From the NCBI GenBank assembly GCA_016342385.1, contig JAEINM010000136.1, forward strand, positions 1-9,263: a DNA stretch of 9,263 nucleotides. Direction: 5' to 3'. The notes beneath the pieces are model-generated. The model did no database searches. It was not told the origin of the DNA and worked only from the letters and a program-made list of their open reading frames with translations. Shown one piece after another: positions 1 to 6,297 of the stretch. This DNA comes from Spirochaetaceae bacterium. GTDB taxonomy: Bacteria > Spirochaetota > Spirochaetia > DSM-2461. Within the stretch, counting starts at the first letter, position 1. The number at the start of each line of letters is the position of its first letter. A program made the position numbers and the translations under genes.

Positions 1-1206
1 TTATTGAGGCCGGAAGTCCCTCTGCGAGTGGGAATTGTAAAGACTTTCAGCAAAATTGGAGACCCTTCAGTTCTGGGAACCCTGCTGCCCTATTTTTATG
101 ATCCCCAATTGAAAGTGCAAAACGCTGTAAAATTCGCTTTTGTAGAATTCGGCGCTGATTCAATCCCCTATCTACTCAATGTCTTGTATAATCCTGTCCC
201 TCAAACGCAATTAGCTGTACTCGGGTTGCTGGAAGCTCTTCAGCAGGACGATTCTATTTCTCCCATAATAGAACTATTTGACAGTAAGAATGAGCGGGTT
301 CGGGAGAGAGCGGTTTATACGGTTTCGACATTTAAGGACAAAGCAGTACAGAATCTGGGGGAAGCCCTAAGGGCTGAGAGCGAAAATATTGTTATCAATT
401 CAATTGAATTGCTGAGCAGAATAGATAGTGATGATTCCTTGACATATCTCATTCCCATGTTGATAAATGAAAACGGGCTTATTGCAGAAGCAGCTTTTAA
501 TGCCATATTGTCTTTCGGAGAAAAAGCTGGAGACCGTTTTCTGGAGATTCTTGATAAGCGGGATCAGACTCTCTATGATTCAGCTATAAAAGGCCTTGTC
601 CTTCTGAGAGATGTCAGGCTGATTGTTGATAGCAACACCTCTCTCTATAATAGAAATAATCGGAATCGACTTTTTATTCTTCGGGCATCACGAGCTGATC
701 TGCTGGATTATCTGAACAAAATTTCTGTCTCCGGACTTATAGTCAGAGATTTTACATTTATTAAAGACTTAAATATAGCTGCAGCACTATTAATACAGTC
801 CGAGAGAGAGATCGGCATCTCGGGATCAAAATATACGACTTTTTATATCTCCAAAAAAGACTTTGAAAAAAAAGCGGAGGACGCACAAAAACTATCATTT
901 TCATATATGCGTAATTATATGAATAGTAAAAACCCTGAGGATCTTGAAACAGCTAAAAAGCAGCAGGAATATAGTGATATGTTCAAAGAGGCGGCGGAAA
1001 ACCTTGATGATCAGCTTAGAAACTATATTGGGACAACAGAAGAGGAGAAATCTCTGATACATTCTTTTGAATCGTCAAGAAACAGAATTCTGGAATTATA
1101 TGAATCCGTATCATTAAATAGAAAGAATCTGGCAGATGATATATTAAATATATATAACTTGAGTTATAAAAATATCAGAGATGGCCAGTTGGCACTATTC
1201 TATTAA
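1..1206 (+). CDS. HEAT-repeat protein, 5'-truncated by the window edge
   Basis: About 401 residues are visible. The frame is open to base 1, and the first residues are already mid-repeat, so the true start lies upstream; the TTG at 4 is probably not a start. Roughly the first 200 residues are tandem 30-35-residue helical hairpins of HEAT type, with recurring patterns such as D-P-S-V-L-G-T-L, V-R-E-R-A-V-Y-T and I-A-E-A-A-F-N-A. The next ~75 residues are mixed, and the last ~125 are highly charged and helical, possibly coiled coil. HEAT repeats normally form a protein-binding solenoid, so a scaffold or adaptor role is the reasonable inference, but no partner or enzyme domain can be seen. No signal peptide can be judged because the N-terminus is missing. 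It ends just before a terminator hairpin. Repeat assignment is fairly sure; function is unknown. Confidence 0.8.
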   Translation, partial: LLRPEVPLRVGIVKTFSKIGDPSVLGTLLPYFYDPQLKVQNAVKFAFVEFGADSIPYLLNVLYNPVPQTQLAVLGLLEALQQDDSISPIIELFDSKNERVRERAVYTVSTFKDKAVQNLGEALRAESENIVINSIELLSRIDSDDSLTYLIPMLINENGLIAEAAFNAILSFGEKAGDRFLEILDKRDQTLYDSAIKGLVLLRDVRLIVDSNTSLYNRNNRNRLFILRASRADLLDYLNKISVSGLIVRDFTFIKDLNIAAALLIQSEREIGISGSKYTTFYISKKDFEKKAEDAQKLSFSYMRNYMNSKNPEDLETAKKQQEYSDMFKEAAENLDDQLRNYIGTTEEEKSLIHSFESSRNRILELYESVSLNRKNLADDILNIYNLSYKNIRDGQLALFY

Positions 1207-1267
1207 GAATTCACTCTTTATCCCATCAGTTCGTAATGCGAGTCTTTTTTTTGCAGTTATAAATAAA

Positions 1268-1293
1268 AAAAGAACTCAAAAATGAGTTCTTTT
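1268..1293. terminator. Bidirectional rho-independent terminator
   Basis: A perfect 11-bp inverted repeat (1268-1278 with 1283-1293) encloses a 4-base A loop. Its core is AGAACTCA/TGAGTTCT. Read on the minus strand the stem runs into a seven-base T tract just downstream of tRNA-Asp, the stronger orientation. On the plus strand it is followed by TTTTATT and can stop transcription from the HEAT-repeat gene. Its place between converging transcription units fits a shared terminator. Confidence 0.8.
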
Positions 1294-1302
1294 ATTGTGT
1301 AA

Positions 1303-1376
1303 CGGAAGAGACGGGACTCGAACCCGCGATCCCCGGCTTGACAGGCCGGTGCGATAACCAACTTCGCTACTCCTCC
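1303..1376 (-). tRNA. tRNA-Asp (anticodon GTC)
   Basis: Reading the minus strand, the acceptor stem GGAGGAG pairs with CTCTTCC (one G-U pair). The D arm is GCGA...TCGC. The anticodon stem CCGGC/GCCGG holds the loop CTGTCAA, giving anticodon GTC. The T arm contains the usual TTCGA. The discriminator base is G, the standard identity base for tRNA-Asp. Length is 74 bases. The 3' CCA is not encoded (the gene is followed by TT), so a CCA-adding enzyme is required. It has its own promoter upstream and a strong terminator downstream. Confidence 0.96.
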
Positions 1377-1390
1377 AAACAACGATTTGC

Positions 1391-1419
1391 ATATTAACTA
1401 TGTGGACATTTTTTGTCAA
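1391..1419 (-). promoter_or_regulatory. Sigma70-type promoter of tRNA-Asp
   Basis: On the minus strand a perfect -35 box TTGACA (1419-1414) is separated by exactly 17 bp from the -10 box TAATAT (1396-1391). The mature tRNA begins 14 bases after the -10 box, leaving a short leader of about 7 bases. The match is about as strong as expected for a stable-RNA gene. The -35 box lies inside an 11-bp inverted repeat (1409-1435). Confidence 0.85.
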
Positions 1420-1435
1420 TACTTTTGACAAAAAA
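1409..1435. repeat. Perfect inverted repeat between the two tRNA genes
   Basis: TTTTTTGTCAA (1409-1419) and TTGACAAAAAA (1425-1435) are perfect reverse complements around a 5-base loop. In the direction of tRNA transcription the repeat starts directly after the tRNA-Arg gene, and its distal arm carries the -35 box of the tRNA-Asp promoter. As RNA it is an AT-rich hairpin next to a run of T, so it might end the tRNA-Arg transcript. As DNA it could be a protein-binding site or just two A/T tracts. The symmetry is certain; the role is not. Confidence 0.55.
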
Positions 1436-1436
1436 A

Positions 1437-1509
1437 TACCCCGGAGACGATTCGAACGTCCGACCTACCGCTTAGGAGGCGGTTGCTCTATCCCCTGAGC
1501 TACCGGGGC
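1437..1509 (-). tRNA. tRNA-Arg (anticodon CCT)
   Basis: On the minus strand the acceptor stem GCCCCGG pairs with CCGGGGT, with a wobble G-U as the first pair. The D arm is GCTC...GAGC. The anticodon stem ACCGC/GCGGT holds the loop CTCCTAA, giving anticodon CCT (reads AGG). The T arm is GGACG/CGTCT with the TTCGAAT loop. The discriminator is A and no CCA is encoded. Length is 73 bases. It lies upstream of tRNA-Asp on the same strand, but each gene has a separate promoter. Confidence 0.95.
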
Positions 1510-1524
1510 AAATATGCGAAGATA

Positions 1525-1553
1525 ATCCTATCAGTAAGAAATTGGAATGTCAA
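1525..1553 (-). promoter_or_regulatory. Sigma70-type promoter of tRNA-Arg
   Basis: On the minus strand a perfect -35 box TTGACA (1553-1548) lies 17 bp from a -10 box TAGGAT (1530-1525, 5 of 6 matches to TATAAT). The tRNA begins 15 bases after the -10 box. The layout closely copies that of the tRNA-Asp promoter, which supports both calls. Confidence 0.8.
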
Positions 1554-1601
1554 TTAGATTGTTTTGGACATTTCAGACTATAAAAAAAACTCTTTTCGAT
1601 T

Positions 1602-1607
1602 TATGCT
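1602..1607 (+). promoter_or_regulatory. Candidate -10 box just before pepT
   Basis: TATGCT ends only 6 bases before the pepT ATG. If used, transcription would begin at or next to the start codon and give a leaderless message. That would fit the absence of any Shine-Dalgarno sequence. No convincing -35 box lies 16-18 bp upstream, although an A tract is present. Another -10-like hexamer, TATAAA at 1579-1584, is an alternative that would leave a short leader without a Shine-Dalgarno. Both are tentative. Confidence 0.3.
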
Positions 1608-1613
1608 TTTTAC

Positions 1614-2855
1614 ATGAATAGATTTGATAAGGTAATAGAAGAGCTGGTTCTGGAGAGATTTCTCCGATATGTTAAAATCTGGACAACATCGGACCGGATC
1701 CTGGCCCGTGAGAAAACACCATCAACGGAAAGACAGTTCGATCTTTTAAATACCCTTGAAAAAGAGATGAGAGAGATTGGCATAAGTGATATTTTCTATA
1801 ACGAAAAGGGATACCTCATCGGTCGTATCCCCGGAAATACCAAAGCAGAGACCATTGGTTTTATGGCTCATGTAGACACGGCTTCAGATGCTCCCGGTAA
1901 AGATGTGAAGCCACAGGTTCACAAAAACTATGATGGTTCTGTCATCGAGTTGAACAAGAGTCTGATGATTGATCCAGATGAAGATACAGATTTGTCTCTT
2001 TACCTTGGAAAAACAGTGATAACTACAGATGGAACAACTCTTTTAGGGGCTGATGACAAAGCAGGTGTTGCTGAGATTATGACAGCCGCATCGATAATTA
2101 TGTCCAGTGATGAAATAAAGCATGGAGATATTGAACTGATTTTTACTCCCGATGAGGAAACCGGTTGTGGAATGGATAATTTCCCCAAAGAAATACTTCA
2201 TGCCAGAGCCTGCTATACCATGGATGGAGGTCGAGAAGGTGAGCTGGAGGACGAGTGCTATTATGCCTATGGAGCAGACCTCTTGTTTGAAGGTATCGTC
2301 ATTCATCCCGGTTCCGCCAGGGGAAAACTTGTCAATGCAGTCACCATGGCTTCGTCTTATGTCTCCATGCTGCCAAGAAATGAAAGTCCTGAGGCAACAG
2401 ATGGCCGGTATGGGAACTTTTGGGCTCAGAATATCTCCGGGACTCTCGAAAGAGCTTCGGTTCATATTCTACTGCGCTCTTTCGATGCAGATGATATACA
2501 GAGAAGAGTCAAGGCTCTCCATAGTTTTGCCGCAGCTGTAGAAGCCGCATTCCCCGGAGGAAAAGTTTACGTAGAGGTAAAGAAGCAGTATGTGAATATG
2601 AAGGAGAAGCTCGATCAGAATCCCCGGGTTATGGCCAATGTGGAGAAAGCTTTTGAAAGAGCCGCAGTAGAACCTCATAAAGTCATTATACGGGGAGGTA
2701 CGGATGGATCCCGACTGACTGAAATGGGGATACCTACACCGAATATTTTTACGGGAGGTCATAACTTTCACAGCAGAAAAGAGTGGATTGCTGTTCCCGC
2801 TATGGTAAAAGCGACTAAGGTCATTTTAAATTTAGTCGAGATTTGGACAGAATAG
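1614..2855 (+). CDS. pepT: Peptidase T (tripeptide aminopeptidase)
   Basis: A cytoplasmic M20-family di-zinc aminopeptidase that removes the N-terminal residue from tripeptides, completing peptide recycling. At 413 residues it has the usual family length and aligns from end to end with known PepT as I remember it. Predicted metal ligands and catalytic residues are all present: H86 and D88 in A-H-V-D-T-A, D147 in L-L-G-A-D-D-K-A-G, the catalytic pair E181-E182 in T-P-D-E-E-T-G, D204 in M-D-G-G, and H386 in G-G-H-N-F-H. The R-G-G-T-D-G motif (360-365) and the central dimerisation domain are also recognisable. ATG 1614 is the only plausible start: a stop lies in frame at 1581, the next Met is residue 52, and the E-R-F-L-x-Y-V motif follows at the expected distance. 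No Shine-Dalgarno is visible. It is divergent from the tRNA genes. Identification is very secure. Confidence 0.96.
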   Translation: MNRFDKVIEELVLERFLRYVKIWTTSDRILAREKTPSTERQFDLLNTLEKEMREIGISDIFYNEKGYLIGRIPGNTKAETIGFMAHVDTASDAPGKDVKPQVHKNYDGSVIELNKSLMIDPDEDTDLSLYLGKTVITTDGTTLLGADDKAGVAEIMTAASIIMSSDEIKHGDIELIFTPDEETGCGMDNFPKEILHARACYTMDGGREGELEDECYYAYGADLLFEGIVIHPGSARGKLVNAVTMASSYVSMLPRNESPEATDGRYGNFWAQNISGTLERASVHILLRSFDADDIQRRVKALHSFAAAVEAAFPGGKVYVEVKKQYVNMKEKLDQNPRVMANVEKAFERAAVEPHKVIIRGGTDGSRLTEMGIPTPNIFTGGHNFHSRKEWIAVPAMVKATKVILNLVEIWTE

Positions 2856-2872
2856 AGATTTAAACCTCTATT
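2851..2872 (+). terminator. Weak hairpin terminator at the end of pepT
   Basis: A 7-bp inverted repeat AATAGAG (2851-2857) / CTCTATT (2866-2872) with an 8-base loop includes the pepT stop codon and runs into TTTTAG. The stem is AT-rich and the T tract short, so termination may be partial. Confidence 0.4.
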
Positions 2873-2905
2873 TTAGCAATTTAGGAATGGTTTTCTTATC
2901 AATAA

Positions 2906-2935
2906 TTGTGGTTAGTTTCTTTTTTGTGTTACAAT
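2906..2935 (+). promoter_or_regulatory. Probable promoter of the 610-residue lipoprotein gene
   Basis: TACAAT (2930-2935) matches TATAAT at 5 of 6 positions and is preceded by TG at the extended -10 position (2927-2928). A -35-like TTGTGG at 2906-2911 lies 18 bp upstream. Transcription would begin around 2942, leaving a leader of about 9 bases with no good Shine-Dalgarno before the ATG at 2951. The -10 element is convincing and the -35 element is weak. Confidence 0.5.
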
Positions 2936-2950
2936 TAGGTTAGAGCGCTT

Positions 2951-4783
2951 ATGAAAAAAATAATATTTATGTCTCTTTTCATTATCATAATTCTCTATTC
3001 CTGTAATAATGTATCAGATTTTCTATTTGAAACTGATCAGGCAGTAGAAATCCGCTCAATTGAAAATGGTTCTCTCTATAAAGGTGGCGAATCCTTCCCT
3101 GTGACAATTATTTTTGACAGAACAGTTGTCCCCGAATCTCTTTCAATCTCTATTTTTGATGGATCGGGTAAAAGTTGGGGTGAGACTCGTATTGCTATTC
3201 CCGAAGCCATAGAGGAATATACAACATCACTTATTATTCCCGAAGAATTGCCCCGGGGTAAATATATATTTCATATAACACTTTTCGAAAATGAAAAGGA
3301 AATCTCTTTCAAAGAGTTAATTCTGTTTAAAACTGATAGTGATTATATTATTGATCAATTAATCTCCCTCCCTCATGAGACTGAAGCGGGAAAAGATGTT
3401 TTTATCAAGGCAGATATTGACTATCCGGAAAATACAGATCCTTTTTTCCGATGGAGTCTGAAAGGTTCTGTTTTGGAAGAGGGATTTTTATCGGAAGGGA
3501 TGAATACATTTCACTGGATGGCAGAGGAAGACAATGGTTTATATTTGATCCGGTTGGATATTTTTCCGGAATTCTGTACGGATACCATGGAGTCTTCTGT
3601 TTTTGCCACTACAGAAATTGTTGTATCAGATAACCCTTTAAAAGAAAAAAATCCTCTTTACCCCGAAGAAGAATATTCCCTTCTGTTCCATTTTGCGGGA
3701 GACATTTATCCCAACCAAAAATCTCAGTTCACTATAGTAGAATCTGGTCTCTTGGAATCACTCACATTCAATAATAATCTGGTCTATCCTTTTTCCGGTG
3801 AAAATGGAATTGCAGTCAGTGGTTCTCTTTTACCTCATTCTGCAGAACAGGTGACTCCCTTCTCGATAAATGGAAGAATCGGTCTTCCTGAAGGTTTTGC
3901 CGGAGGAAATCTTCTTCATTTGTCCGATGAAGCTCAGGATCTCTTTTCTCTGTCCATCGGGAATGAAGGGAATATGATATTCACTGTAAATGGTCAATCC
4001 AGTGAAAGCCTTTTTCATATTACAGAAATGATTGATTTTTCTCTGCAGGTTATTCCTCATTCAGATTCCATGGAAATTAAATGGTTTTATAATGGGAATA
4101 ATGGCGGTTCTACCTTTTTGGAAGCAAATTTTCCTTCTATTTCATCCCTGCAAAAGGCTGTTATAGGAGGTGATTCTGACAGATTGAGTGCCGATTTGTA
4201 TCTAGATGAATTAGGAATTTATGTAAATAATATGGACCGGTCTTCTGTGGACCAAAATCAGTTTAAGAGGATAAAAAGCTATATTTTTAGGGAGAACCTA
4301 ATTGAAGCTGAAGGATTTGACAGTATCGACGGTTCCTTGACTATTAATCCTGGAGAAAAGATACTTCTCAATTCTTTTTTTCAATCCATAAAAGATACAG
4401 AGTTGGTTTTGTCATTTCCCATAACTGAGAAAGAAGAGTTTCTTAATGTCATACTGGAAAATGAAGAGGGTGTAGAACTTTTCAGAGCACCTCTGTCCTC
4501 CGCAGTAATAAGCGTTGATAACCGAACAGGCTTATCTAGTAAAAAACTGAAAATCTCTCTTTTTCCCGATGAAGAAAATAAACAAGTCGAAATAATTGGT
4601 AATCCCTTATTAAATAGGGCAGTAAAAGATTATGAGCCGGGAGAAATGATCTCTTTATTTTTAGAGACAGATGTCGAAAATAGTAGTGCAATACTTTTAG
4701 ATTTTTACATTATTTATACAAATCCCGATTCCTTTACCCTGGAAAAGATAGTAGCAGCAGAGGATAAAGAGGATCTTTTATAA
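2951..4783 (+). CDS. Large surface or periplasmic lipoprotein with ConA/LamG-like domain
   Basis: 610 residues of unknown function. The N-terminus is a lipoprotein signal: two Lys, a hydrophobic stretch, then lipobox L15-Y16-S17-C18, predicting lipidation at Cys18 and membrane anchoring outside the cytoplasm. The rest looks almost wholly beta. Residues ~33-128 and ~136-227 resemble Ig-like sandwiches (the first has V-T-I-I-F-D and G-K-Y-I-F-H-I-T strands). Residues ~240-425 resemble a concanavalin A/LamG-like fold, including F-S-L-S-I-G-N-E-G-N-M-I-F-T-V-N-G and the characteristic L-Y-L-D-E-L-G-I-Y near its end. Residues ~450-597 form another beta-rich domain. No catalytic motif is seen. Such folds commonly bind carbohydrate or proteins, so an adhesive or envelope-binding role is possible but is inference. 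ATG 2951 is chosen because it gives a clean signal peptide. The next gene, 83 bases downstream, is also a lipoprotein and may be co-transcribed. Export is fairly sure; domain limits are estimates. Confidence 0.8.
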   Translation: MKKIIFMSLFIIIILYSCNNVSDFLFETDQAVEIRSIENGSLYKGGESFPVTIIFDRTVVPESLSISIFDGSGKSWGETRIAIPEAIEEYTTSLIIPEELPRGKYIFHITLFENEKEISFKELILFKTDSDYIIDQLISLPHETEAGKDVFIKADIDYPENTDPFFRWSLKGSVLEEGFLSEGMNTFHWMAEEDNGLYLIRLDIFPEFCTDTMESSVFATTEIVVSDNPLKEKNPLYPEEEYSLLFHFAGDIYPNQKSQFTIVESGLLESLTFNNNLVYPFSGENGIAVSGSLLPHSAEQVTPFSINGRIGLPEGFAGGNLLHLSDEAQDLFSLSIGNEGNMIFTVNGQSSESLFHITEMIDFSLQVIPHSDSMEIKWFYNGNNGGSTFLEANFPSISSLQKAVIGGDSDRLSADLYLDELGIYVNNMDRSSVDQNQFKRIKSYIFRENLIEAEGFDSIDGSLTINPGEKILLNSFFQSIKDTELVLSFPITEKEEFLNVILENEEGVELFRAPLSSAVISVDNRTGLSSKKLKISLFPDEENKQVEIIGNPLLNRAVKDYEPGEMISLFLETDVENSSAILLDFYIIYTNPDSFTLEKIVAAEDKEDLL

Positions 4784-4813
4784 ATTCCCAAAAATCTATC
4801 GTATAAAAAAAGT

Positions 4814-4841
4814 TTTAAATGAACTATTTTGCTCGTAGAAT
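4814..4841 (+). promoter_or_regulatory. Possible weak promoter of the LPP20-like lipoprotein gene
   Basis: TTTAAA (4814-4819) and TAGAAT (4836-4841, 5 of 6 matches) are separated by 16 bp and would start transcription just before the Shine-Dalgarno. The region is very AT-rich, so chance matches are likely. There is no convincing terminator after the preceding gene, so read-through from it is an equally good explanation. Confidence 0.25.
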
Positions 4842-4849
4842 TTTTTAAA

Positions 4850-4857
4850 AAGGAGGT
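4850..4857 (+). promoter_or_regulatory. Strong ribosome binding site before the gene at 4867
   Basis: AAGGAGGT is a full-length match to the 16S anti-Shine-Dalgarno, ending 9 bases before the ATG at 4867. It is the strongest ribosome binding site in the window. It contrasts with the weak or absent sites before the genes at 1614, 2951 and 7044, and suggests this lipoprotein is well translated. Confidence 0.85.
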
Positions 4858-4866
4858 TAACTGAAA

Positions 4867-6297
4867 ATGAAATATAGTAAACTGTTTCTTATCTTTTTCT
4901 TAGGCATTTTCATAATCGGTTGTACCTCAACACCGGGGCAGGGAGATGTTATTCCCGACTGGTTTACCAATCCCCCTTCTGATACAAAAAAGGTTCAATA
5001 TTTTGCCGTATCATCCAAGGCCTCAATTCTCAAAGACATTGAAGAGTCCGGCGGTATTGCTCTCTATAACCAACTGGTAACGTCACTTGGCCTAAGTGAG
5101 AGTGAATCTCAGAAAGATGATTTATCAGATTTTAGAGACTCTATCATCAATCTTGTTAAAGGCAGTACACTTCCCGGTTTTACATTGATAGAGAAACAGA
5201 TAAATCCACTAGGAAGTGAAAGAGTTATTTATCTACTGGTTGAATTGCAGATTGACCAGCTGAAAAAGATTGAAGATGAACTGGAAGAGATATTGAGAGC
5301 CGGTTCTTCTGCCTCCGCCTACTCAGATGAAGCCCGTGAATACATTCAAAAAGGCGACATTTATAGGGGCGCAATAAGTTATATTAAAGCTGCTTTAGAA
5401 GCTGCGGAATCATCAAATAAATTTCTTGCAGAAAAAAACCTCTCTTCGGCCATTGAACAGGTCAAAAAAATTACGATCACTAAACTGAATTCTCCCCGGG
5501 CTTTAGCTGTTGGGCAGAATGGAGTTTTTTCGGCTTCTATTAGTTCTATTGATCCCGTTGATATGGCTTTCTGGAATGATATATCAGTAAAAGTGTCATT
5601 TCGAGACAGAAAAAAAGGTTCAGTAATAGGAGATCGCTTTGCTTCTCTTAGATCTGATAATCAGGGGATTGTTACTTTTGTGCACCCCTCTCCCGGTTTT
5701 ACAGGTCCCGGCCGTGTTGTACTTGCTCTGGATTTTCTAAAAGATGTCGGCTCTCTGGAGATTCTGAAAACAGATAATAGCGGGAAACTTGAAGAACTAA
5801 TTGCCTATCTCGAATCAGTTAGAGTCTCTTTTGACTTTGATATTATCTCTTCAGCCCCCTATGTTCCAACAGGTATCTTCGTACTTGATTCTGATTTCCT
5901 GCGAAAACCGCTGGAAACCAACAGTACTGCACAGGGATTGAAAAATGGTCTCTCTAATGCGGGATTTACAGTAGATTTACTTGATATTGATTCCAATAGT
6001 CTATTTGTTCTATCAGAGAAAGAATTTTTACGAGATATACCCTATATGGTGGATTCTGATATTAAACGGGTTGTTTATGGAATTGCACAGATTACTGAGT
6101 TTGATGATTCGGCCACAGGATTCACCGTTGTCACAGAAGCGGAAATAAAAGTTGTTGATCTGGATACTGGTGAAATACTACTTGAAGAGATATTGAGCAA
6201 AAGAGTTCAGGGCGGAGAATCGCAATCGACTATCAATACCTCTTTTAAAGAGCTTGGTAAAAGCCTTTCATCTCTTTTAATAGACAAACTTCCCTGA
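4867..6297 (+). CDS. LPP20-family lipoprotein with CsgG/FlgT-like C-terminus
   Basis: 476 residues. A signal peptide ends in the lipobox I16-I17-G18-C19, predicting a lipidated envelope protein. Right after it, P-D-W-F-T-N-P-P (30-37) is the hallmark of LPP20-type lipoproteins, followed by the typical Y-F-A-V-S-S and a helical segment to about 130. Residues ~150-200 look like a TPR-like helix pair (Y-I-Q-K-G-D-I-Y-R-G-A-I-S-Y). Residues ~203-290 look like a beta-sandwich. The C-terminal part (~325-476) has the pattern of CsgG/FlgT-like domains: V-V-Y-G-I-A-Q-I-T, then A-E-I-K-V-V-D-L-D-T-G-E-I-L, then a final amphipathic helix. In other bacteria proteins of this fold family build outer-membrane secretion pores or flagellar basal-body rings; whether this one does is unknown. 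The ATG is fixed by the strong ribosome site. Its last 21 bases overlap the convergent gene at 6277. Lipoprotein status is very likely and the family call probable. Confidence 0.82.
   Translation: MKYSKLFLIFFLGIFIIGCTSTPGQGDVIPDWFTNPPSDTKKVQYFAVSSKASILKDIEESGGIALYNQLVTSLGLSESESQKDDLSDFRDSIINLVKGSTLPGFTLIEKQINPLGSERVIYLLVELQIDQLKKIEDELEEILRAGSSASAYSDEAREYIQKGDIYRGAISYIKAALEAAESSNKFLAEKNLSSAIEQVKKITITKLNSPRALAVGQNGVFSASISSIDPVDMAFWNDISVKVSFRDRKKGSVIGDRFASLRSDNQGIVTFVHPSPGFTGPGRVVLALDFLKDVGSLEILKTDNSGKLEELIAYLESVRVSFDFDIISSAPYVPTGIFVLDSDFLRKPLETNSTAQGLKNGLSNAGFTVDLLDIDSNSLFVLSEKEFLRDIPYMVDSDIKRVVYGIAQITEFDDSATGFTVVTEAEIKVVDLDTGEILLEEILSKRVQGGESQSTINTSFKELGKSLSSLLIDKLP

Noticed and set aside
1245..1252. 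Run of eight T after the HEAT-repeat gene as a separate terminator
   Set aside because: Only a 3-4 bp stem with a large loop can be drawn before it; the strong hairpin at 1268-1293 is a better candidate.
1425..1430. TTGACA on the plus strand as a -35 box toward pepT
   Set aside because: No -10 box at the right distance; it would fire through the tRNA-Arg gene on the opposite strand. It is the mirror arm of the inverted repeat.
2043..2465. 140-codon open frame on the minus strand inside pepT
   Set aside because: It lies wholly opposite a clear full-length pepT, has no family features and no ribosome site.
2152..2541. 129-codon plus-strand open frame in another frame of pepT
   Set aside because: Overlaps the conserved catalytic part of pepT; its composition (many Met, Pro and Ser) looks like a frame shadow.
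4805..4830. Hairpin terminator after the 610-residue lipoprotein gene
   Set aside because: The best stem is AT-only apart from two pairs and contains a mismatch; not convincing.
5284..6197. Exact 14-base repeat GAAGAGATATTGAG at 5284-5297 and 6184-6197
   Set aside because: Both copies encode E-E-I-L in the same frame of one gene within otherwise unlike helical and strand contexts; best explained by codon preference.
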